From contig NZ_JAALJH010000043.1 in assembly GCF_011064615.1 (NCBI RefSeq), forward strand, positions 1 through 64,000: DNA of 64,000 nt. Direction: 5' to 3'. The notes below the pieces were generated by a model. It worked only from the letters and a program-made list of their open reading frames with translations, did no database searches and was not told the origin of the DNA. Positions 58,584 to 64,000 of this stretch are shown here, in pieces. The position numbers and the translations under genes were made by a program. How positions within the stretch are numbered: the first letter of the stretch is position 1; the number at the start of each line of letters is the position of its first letter. Origin of the DNA: Aquisphaera insulae (lineage in GTDB: Bacteria; Planctomycetota; Planctomycetia; Isosphaerales; Isosphaeraceae).

Positions 58584-58859
58584 TCACGCTTCCTCGTCGT
58601 CGTCGGACACCTCGGCCAGGACCAGGCCGGTGGCCGCGTCGTGATCCTCGGTGAGTCGCACGCAATGCTCGGATCGGTCCACCAGGTAGACGTTCAGGCC
58701 GGGGAGCTTGAGGACCGGCCTCACGCCCTGGACGTCGTCGTCGCCGCAATAGGTCAGGCTGACCCCCGGGAAGGCTCCCCGGAGGCGACGGACCGTCTCC
58801 TCGGAGAGCCCTTCCCGGTGGGCCCGACCGGCCACATCCGCCACGAATTCGGGAGTCAC
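58584..58859 (-). CDS. small nif-cluster protein, DUF6129-like
   Basis: A 91-residue acidic protein with 'LRGAFPGVSLTYCGDDDVQG' and 'GLNVYLVDRSEHCVRLTED', and an 'EEVSDDDEEA'-type tail. It resembles the DUF6129 family seen in diazotroph nif operons. The GTG start overlaps the nafY-like stop (GTGA). Role unknown. Confidence 0.72.
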   Translation of the reverse strand: MTPEFVADVAGRAHREGLSEETVRRLRGAFPGVSLTYCGDDDVQGVRPVLKLPGLNVYLVDRSEHCVRLTEDHDAATGLVLAEVSDDDEEA

Positions 58860-59596
58860 GACCCTGCCTCCACGTGGTAGCGGATGCGGTCCTCGAGCGG
58901 CACGTTCATCGCCTTGGCCAGCCAGGGGGGCGGCGATGAACCCATCCTCCGGCGAAGCTCCTCGAGGTACGGCCGAGCGGGGCCGCCCTCCGTGTACTTG
59001 AGCGGATAGACCCCGGCGTTGATCACCTTCGCCGCCGCCGGCCCGCCGATCGACCGGACGAAGAGGACGTGGCAGTCGTCGATGAGCCGGGCGCGGAACG
59101 CGGACGGGTCGTCGGCGTCCTGGGCACCTCGGGCGGTCCGGATGTCGATGAGCCGGAGCTCGGCCGGCGAGAGCTGATAGATCAGGTAGCGTCGGGCGGA
59201 GCCGAAGTGGGCGTCCAGCTCCTCGGCCGAGTCGGAGGACACCGCCGCGCGGATCGAGCCGGGCATGTCGCCGTCCTCGTAGGCGTCGATCTCGGGCAGC
59301 CCGTCCTCGGCCGACTTGTCGCCCCAGAGGGTGGCGACGACTTCCTTGAGCAGGTCGACGTCGTAGCGGTCGGCGACCTCGGCGGTGGGGAGGTCCACGT
59401 CGGCGTCGATCGAGCCCCCCTGGCTGAGGGCGTTGCGGAGCTGGGTCACCGTCAGGCGGCCCAGCTTCTCCTGGTCCAACGGCCAGCCGAGCTGGCCCAC
59501 CAGGCCCTTCATGAGTTGCCCGACGCTCACGTCCGGCAAGGCTCGCGCCGCCATCCCGATCCTCAGGGCCAGGTCGCGCGAGAGTTCAAGGCTCAT
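58856..59596 (-). CDS. nafY: NifY/NafY-like FeMo-co-binding protein
   Basis: A 246-residue protein with an N-terminal helical domain (about 1-105, 'LSRDLALRIGMAARALP', 'LTVTQLRNALSQGG') like the NafY apodinitrogenase-binding domain, and a C-terminal NifX/NifY-type domain ('RAAVSSDSAEELDAHFGSA', 'CHVLFVRSIGGPAAAKVINA'). NafY/NifY hold apo-NifDK and deliver FeMo-co. It follows nifT and overlaps the DUF6129-like gene by 4 bp. Whether to call it NifY or NafY is uncertain. Confidence 0.8.
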   Translation of the reverse strand: MSLELSRDLALRIGMAARALPDVSVGQLMKGLVGQLGWPLDQEKLGRLTVTQLRNALSQGGSIDADVDLPTAEVADRYDVDLLKEVVATLWGDKSAEDGLPEIDAYEDGDMPGSIRAAVSSDSAEELDAHFGSARRYLIYQLSPAELRLIDIRTARGAQDADDPSAFRARLIDDCHVLFVRSIGGPAAAKVINAGVYPLKYTEGGPARPYLEELRRRMGSSPPPWLAKAMNVPLEDRIRYHVEAGS

Positions 59597-59629
59597 GGCT
59601 GGAAACCTCGTGGAGCGATGAGGGGGAAG

Positions 59630-59842
59630 CTAGATCTTCTGGGCCTGGACGGTCACCGGCAGCTTGGGCGGGGAGTCGAACGGCTCGACGAAGTAGCGCG
59701 AGCCGTCCCTCAGCTCGAGCTGGCCGCCCCACTTGTCGGGCCGGTCGAACTCGAGCGAGACGACCTCGTCCTCGAGGTCCTTCTTGGCCACGTAGAAGAC
59801 GAGCCGGCCGGTCCTTCCCCTGCGGAGCATCACCTTGGGCAT
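59630..59842 (-). CDS. nifT: NifT/FixU
   Basis: A 70-residue small beta-rich protein 'MPKVMLRRGRTGRLVFYVAK', 'DKWGGQLELRDGSRYFVEPF', matching NifT/FixU, whose role is unknown and non-essential. ATG 59842 fits the family N-terminus and has TGGGGA seven bases upstream; an ATG ten codons earlier is less likely. It lies between nifK and the nafY-like gene, its usual place. Confidence 0.9.
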   Translation of the reverse strand: MPKVMLRRGRTGRLVFYVAKKDLEDEVVSLEFDRPDKWGGQLELRDGSRYFVEPFDSPPKLPVTVQAQKI

Positions 59843-59909
59843 GGCGGATCCCCATGTCTGTTTCGTGGTCATCTGGTGGAGGCGGGCGGAGAGGCGGCCC
59901 CCCTGGGCG

Positions 59910-61481
59910 TCAGCGGACGAGGTCGTAGTTGTAGTCCGTGGTCCCCATCCCGCGGGTGTCGTCGTCGAGCCGCTCGAGGATCGCGTTGACCAGGGTCCGG
60001 AGGACGTGCATCATCCCCTCGTAGCCGAGCGTCGTGTCGCGGTGCAGGTGGTGGCGGTCGAAGATCGGGAAGCCCAGGCGGATGAGCGGCACCTCGAACT
60101 CACTTCCCTTGTGCAGCGTGTCGCGCTGGATGAACTTGCCGTAGGAGTTGCCGATCATGAAGTCCGGCCGGTCGGTGAAGACCAGGGACCGCATGTGCCA
60201 GAGGTCGCAGCCGGTGTAGACCTCCGCCTTCTTGCCGTAGGGCGAGGACTCGAGGAGCTTCTTGACGTCCTTCCGCCACCGCTTGTTGCCGTTGTTGGCC
60301 AGGACGTGCGTCGGCTCCGCCCCCAGCTCCATGAGGATCTTGCACATGCCGGAGACGAAGTCGGGGTCTCCCCAGAGGGCGAATTTCTTGCCGTGGAGCC
60401 AGGAATGCGAGTCGGTCATCATGTCGACGAGTCGACCGCGCTCCTTCTCGAGCGAGGCCGGGATCGGCTTGCCGGTGACCTCGGAGACCTTCATCAGGAA
60501 CTGGTCGGTCCACTCGAGCCCCATCGGGATCGGCAGCGTCGGGATGTCGTGGGCCCAGGTGTTCTCGACGAACTTGGCCGTCTTCTCGAGCTGCCAGGGC
60601 TGGAGCAGGAAGGTCGTGTGGGCGTTGGGGGCGTCCTTGACCTCATCCTGCGTGGTCCCCCCCGAGTACATCCGGTACTTGCCGTCGGCCGGCGTGTCGA
60701 GGACCTCTTCCGGGTCGGAGAGGAAGGAGAACGGGACGTCCATCTCGCGGAGCATCCGCTTGATGACGCGGAAGTTGCCCAGGTAGGTCTCGAAGCCGGG
60801 GACGATGTTGATCTTGCCGTTGGAGCCGACCTTCTTGTCGTCCATCGCGTTGAGGGTGAAGTGGCGGAGGATGCCCTCGAACATGTTGTCCCAGCCGTTG
60901 AGGTGGCTGCCCACGAAGCTCGGCGTGTGGGCGAACGGCGTCGGGAACTCCTGGGGCAGGTGCTCCGCCTTCTTGGCGTTGTTGATGAACGCGTTGAGGT
61001 CGTCGCCGATCACCTCGGCCATGCAGGTCGTGGAGACGGCGATCATCTCGGGCTTGTAGATCGCCTTGGCGTTCTCGAGCCCCGCGAACATGTTCTTCTG
61101 GCCGCCGAAGACCGCCGCGTCCTCCGTCATGGAGTCGGACACGCAGGCGATCGGCTCCTTGAAGTGGCGGTTGAAGTACGTCCGGAAGTAGGCGACGCAT
61201 CCCTGGGAGCCGTGGACGTAGGGGAGCGTCTTCTCGAACCCGAGGGCGCAGAGCACCGCCCCCAGGGGCTGGCAGGCCTTCGCCGGGTTGATCGTCAGGG
61301 CCTCGCGCTGGAAGTTCAGCTCCTTGTACTCCGCGGAGGTCGTCCACTCGAAGACCTCGTTGATCTTCGCCTTCGGGTGGGACTCTTCGTAGAGGGCCTG
61401 CTTGTTCGCGAGGCTGTCCTTGTATTCCTGGTCACGGAAGAGCGGGAAGCACGGCTTGATGTCCTCGACTTGCTGGCTCAT
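59910..61481 (-). CDS. nifK: NifK, nitrogenase MoFe protein beta subunit
   Basis: A 523-residue subunit of dinitrogenase. P-cluster ligands Cys70, Cys95 and Cys153 and Ser188 fall at exactly the Azotobacter positions ('KACQPLGAVLC', 'GSQGCVAYF', 'STTCMAEVIGDD', 'THPSFVG'-type site in 'HTPSFVGSHL'). The protein is intact. AAGGAG precedes ATG 61481. It follows nifD by 60 bp. Confidence 0.97.
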   Translation of the reverse strand: MSQQVEDIKPCFPLFRDQEYKDSLANKQALYEESHPKAKINEVFEWTTSAEYKELNFQREALTINPAKACQPLGAVLCALGFEKTLPYVHGSQGCVAYFRTYFNRHFKEPIACVSDSMTEDAAVFGGQKNMFAGLENAKAIYKPEMIAVSTTCMAEVIGDDLNAFINNAKKAEHLPQEFPTPFAHTPSFVGSHLNGWDNMFEGILRHFTLNAMDDKKVGSNGKINIVPGFETYLGNFRVIKRMLREMDVPFSFLSDPEEVLDTPADGKYRMYSGGTTQDEVKDAPNAHTTFLLQPWQLEKTAKFVENTWAHDIPTLPIPMGLEWTDQFLMKVSEVTGKPIPASLEKERGRLVDMMTDSHSWLHGKKFALWGDPDFVSGMCKILMELGAEPTHVLANNGNKRWRKDVKKLLESSPYGKKAEVYTGCDLWHMRSLVFTDRPDFMIGNSYGKFIQRDTLHKGSEFEVPLIRLGFPIFDRHHLHRDTTLGYEGMMHVLRTLVNAILERLDDDTRGMGTTDYNYDLVR

Positions 61482-61541
61482 GACGCGATCTCCTTTCGAG
61501 ATGTTCGGCGGGGCGATGGGGCGGGATGCCGGCCGGCGGCC

Positions 61542-62993
61542 TCAGCTCTTCCAGGGCGGGGTGAGTTTGGACCAGCAGGGGTTGTTGAGGGTCATGTCCA
61601 TGTCGCGGGCGAAGATCGCGAACCCGTCGTAGCCGTGGTAGGGGCCCGAGTAGTCCCACGAGTGCATCTGGCGGAAGGGGATGCCCATCTTCTGGAAGAT
61701 GTACTTCTCCTTGATTCCCGAGCCGACCAGGTCCGGCTTGACCCGCTTGACGAACTCCTCGAACTCGTAGCCGGTGACGTCGTCGTAGAGCAGGGTCGCC
61801 TTGCCCATCTCCTTGAGCGTCCGGTCGTAGTCGTCGTTGTGGCCGAACTCGTAGCCGGTGCCGACGACCTCCATCCCGAGGTCCTCGTAGGCGCCGATGA
61901 CGTGGCGGGGGCGAAGGCCGCCGACGTAGAGCATGACCTTCTTGCCCTCGAGCCGGGGCCGATACTTGGCGATGACGGCCTCGGTCTCCGCCTTGTAGCG
62001 GGCGATGACGCGCTCGGCACCCTCCTTGATGGTGTCGTCGAAGTGCTCGGCGATGGCCCGCAGGCTCTCCTCGATCTTGGTCGGGCCGAAGAAGTTGTAT
62101 TCGAGCCAGGGGATCTCGAACCGCTCCTCCATGTGGCGGGCGATGTAGTTCATCGACCGGTAGCAGTGGAGCAGGTTGAGCTTCGCCTTGGGCGTGTTCT
62201 GGAGCTCCGCGATGGTGCCGTCGCCGGACCACTGGGCGACCACCCGGAGGCCCATCTCCTCGATGAGCGTGCGGGAGGACCAGGCGTCGCCGCCGATGTT
62301 GTAGTCGCCGAGGATCGCGACGTCATACGGCGAGCTTTCGAAGGTCGCCTCGCGCTTCTCGACCCCTTCGACGAAGACGACGTCGCGGATCGAGTCGTTG
62401 GCGATGTGGTGGCCCAGCGACTGGGAGACGCCGCGGAAGCCCTCGCACCGGACCGGCACCACGACCTTGCCGATCTCCTTCGACTTCTTCTTGGAGACGG
62501 CCTCGATGTCGTCGCCGATCAGCCCGATCGGGCACTCGGACTGGACCGAGATCCCCTTGTTGAGGGGGAAGAGGGCCTCGATCTCGTCGATCAGCTTGGC
62601 GAGCTTCTTGTCGCCGCCGAAGACGATGTCCTTCTCCTGGAAGTCGCTCGTGAAGTTCATGGTCACGAACGTGTTCACGCCCGTGGTGCCGATGTAGTAA
62701 TTGCGCCGGCCGGCCCGCGAGTACTGGCCGCAGCCGACGGGGCCGTGGGAGATGTGGATCATGTCCTTGATCGGGCCCCAGACCACGCCCTTGGAGCCGG
62801 CGTAGGCGCAGCCGCGGATCGTCATCACGCCCGGGAGCGACTTCTTGTTGGACGTGATGCATTTCTTGGATTGCTCGAGCTCCGGGTCGTTGGGCGAGAG
62901 GTGCTTCAGCCGGTCCTTGCGGGCCTCGGCCGGATAGACCTCGAGCACTTCCTGGATCAGCGCCTCGGTTTCCTCTTGGGTGAGCACGGACAT
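61542..62993 (-). CDS. nifD: NifD, nitrogenase MoFe protein alpha subunit
   Basis: A 483-residue catalytic subunit. P-cluster ligands Cys62, Cys88 and Cys154 match standard numbering; FeMo-co contacts Gln191 and His195 are in 'SQSLGHHIAND', and the two cofactor ligands are Cys277 ('LLHCYRSMNY') and His444 ('RQMHSWDYSGPY'), each shifted by two from Azotobacter 275/442. Molybdenum-type rather than V- or Fe-only nitrogenase is supported by this pattern and by neighbouring nifEN, nifV. Full length, no frameshift. Confidence 0.97.
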   Translation of the reverse strand: MSVLTQEETEALIQEVLEVYPAEARKDRLKHLSPNDPELEQSKKCITSNKKSLPGVMTIRGCAYAGSKGVVWGPIKDMIHISHGPVGCGQYSRAGRRNYYIGTTGVNTFVTMNFTSDFQEKDIVFGGDKKLAKLIDEIEALFPLNKGISVQSECPIGLIGDDIEAVSKKKSKEIGKVVVPVRCEGFRGVSQSLGHHIANDSIRDVVFVEGVEKREATFESSPYDVAILGDYNIGGDAWSSRTLIEEMGLRVVAQWSGDGTIAELQNTPKAKLNLLHCYRSMNYIARHMEERFEIPWLEYNFFGPTKIEESLRAIAEHFDDTIKEGAERVIARYKAETEAVIAKYRPRLEGKKVMLYVGGLRPRHVIGAYEDLGMEVVGTGYEFGHNDDYDRTLKEMGKATLLYDDVTGYEFEEFVKRVKPDLVGSGIKEKYIFQKMGIPFRQMHSWDYSGPYHGYDGFAIFARDMDMTLNNPCWSKLTPPWKS

Positions 62994-63035
62994 GGCGATA
63001 CCTCGCGGAAGGATGGACGCAGCCTGAGCGGGGCA

Positions 63036-63050
63036 CGGGCGCCGCGCCCG
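63036..63050. other. short hairpin in the nifH-nifD gap
   Basis: CGGGCG (63036-63041) pairs with CGCCCG (63045-63050) around a three-base loop in the 163-bp nifH-nifD intergenic region. It may stabilise the nifH transcript or set the H:DK ratio, but no T-run is seen. Confidence 0.35.
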
Positions 63051-63156
63051 GCCGATCGATGTCGCGTTGGAAGGGCCCGGAGAGGAGGAGGAGGCTCCCG
63101 GCGGCCCGGAGAGGGAGGGGGCGGCCGGTGACGGGGAAGGTCGAGGCGTTCGAGGC

Positions 63157-64000
63157 TCAGCCGATGGTCGTGACCGCGAGACCCTCCTCGGCGGCCGTCT
63201 TGCCGACGATCGACGAGTCCTCCTCGTCGAGGATGCCGAACTCCATGAGCAGGTTCTCGAGCTCGTCCATGCTGATCGGCGTCGGGATCACGAGGTTCTT
63301 GTTGTTCTCGATCTTGCTGGCGAGGGTCCGATACTCGTCGGCCTGCTTCGCCTTCGGGTCGTACTCGATGACCGTCATGCGGCGGATCTCGGCGCGCTGG
63401 ACGACGTTGTCGCGGGGGACGAAGTGGATCATCTGGGTCCCCAGCTTCTCGGCCAGGGCGATGATCAGCTCGTCCTCGCGGTCGACGTTGCGGGAGTTGC
63501 AGATCAGGCCGCCGAGGCGGACGCCGCCGGTGTTGGCGTACTTGACGATCCCCTTGGCGATGTTGTTGGCCGCGTACATGGCCATCATCTCGCCGGAGCA
63601 GACGATGTAGATCTCCTGGGCCTTCTTCTCGCGGATCGGCATGGCGAAGCCGCCGCAGACGACGTCGCCGAGGACGTCGTAGAAGACGAAGTTGAGGTCG
63701 GGATCATAGGCCCCTTCTTCCTCGAGGAAGTTGATGGCCGTGATCACGCCGCGGCCGGCGCAGCCGACGCCCGGCTCCGGGCCGCCGGACTCGACGCACT
63801 TGACGGCGCCGTAGCCGACCTTCATGACCTGCTCGAGCTCCAGGTCCTCGACCCCGCCGGCCTCGGCCGCCAGGTGCATGATCGTGTTCTGGGCCTTCTC
63901 GTGGAGCATCAGGCGGGTGGAGTCCGCCTTCGGGTCGCAGCCGACGATCATCACCTTCTGACCCGCCTCGGCCAGGGCCGCGACCAGGTTCTGGGTGGTG
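63157..64000 (-). CDS. nifH: NifH, nitrogenase iron protein (5' end cut by window edge)
   Basis: The visible 281 residues run from 'TTQNLVAALAEAGQKVMIVG' just after the P-loop to the C-terminus; the first roughly 18 residues with the GxxGxGKST loop lie outside. [4Fe-4S] ligands are in 'VGCAGRGVITA' and 'VVCGGFAMP'; the Arg in 'AGRG' is the ADP-ribosylation site used by DraT where present. The C-terminal tail ('DSSIVGKTAAEEG') is normal. NifH reduces NifDK using ATP. The nifH promoter is outside the window. Confidence 0.97.
   Translation of the reverse strand, partial: TTQNLVAALAEAGQKVMIVGCDPKADSTRLMLHEKAQNTIMHLAAEAGGVEDLELEQVMKVGYGAVKCVESGGPEPGVGCAGRGVITAINFLEEEGAYDPDLNFVFYDVLGDVVCGGFAMPIREKKAQEIYIVCSGEMMAMYAANNIAKGIVKYANTGGVRLGGLICNSRNVDREDELIIALAEKLGTQMIHFVPRDNVVQRAEIRRMTVIEYDPKAKQADEYRTLASKIENNKNLVIPTPISMDELENLLMEFGILDEEDSSIVGKTAAEEGLAVTTIG

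Noticed and set aside
59835..63131. Plus-strand frame of about 1100 codons opposite nifK and nifD
   Set aside because: Antisense shadow of two fully conserved nitrogenase genes.
1..64000. CRISPR arrays, tRNAs, rRNAs or intact insertion sequences
   Set aside because: I found no regularly spaced direct repeats, no tRNA cloverleaf with T-loop pattern and no transposase gene.

Overview
The window looks like a chromosome segment of a high-GC planctomycete, most likely Isosphaeraceae-like. The evidence is the typical planctomycetal gene stock: a DUF1549/DUF1553 cytochrome-type protein followed by a DUF1501 protein, a very large PVC-type heme-binding CxxCH protein, a BlaI/M56 pair, FG-GAP repeat proteins and a zinc-ribbon protein. 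There are no rRNA, tRNA, CRISPR or clear insertion sequences. The assignment rests on recognised families, not on a phylogeny.

Layout. 1-39.5 kb is mixed housekeeping and lineage-specific content: a DUF433 fragment, secreted protease, sigma-54 response regulator, M28 peptidase, Maf, the 1601-residue cytochrome fusion, a BlaI/M56 module with a readable promoter and paired operator dyads, RlmI-like methyltransferase, response regulator, ECF-like sigma factor, a lipoprotein, a gene-poor kilobase with a perfect inverted repeat, aminotransferase, FabF-like synthase, two PilZ-like proteins, nuclease, FG-GAP protein, HlyD adaptor, the DUF1549/DUF1501 pair, ComM, a CBS-domain membrane protein and an aldo/keto reductase.

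39.6-46.0 kb is a five-gene minus-strand operon that looks like an uncharacterised ribosomal-peptide (RiPP) pathway: HPr-kinase-like protein, a PqqD-domain protein whose C-terminus carries a Tat-like signal and a tiny Gly/Ser/Cys tail, a YcaO cyclodehydratase, a SagB-type dehydrogenase and a nucleotidyltransferase. This is the most novel part of the window.

46.1-64 kb is a nitrogen-fixation island, all minus strand except one small MoaD/ThiS-like gene. Reading in transcription order: nifH (cut by the right edge), nifD, nifK, nifT, nafY-like, DUF6129-like, nifE, nifN, nifX, DUF269, CCE_0567-like and fdxB, closed by a strong intrinsic terminator. A second unit, nifU-nifS-nifV-nifW-nifZ-hesA-like, follows behind a putative sigma-54 promoter with a perfect TGT-N10-ACA NifA site. 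Then comes nifA. NifD and NifK keep every P-cluster and FeMo-cofactor ligand, so a functional Mo-nitrogenase is expected. nifB is not in the window and must lie elsewhere.
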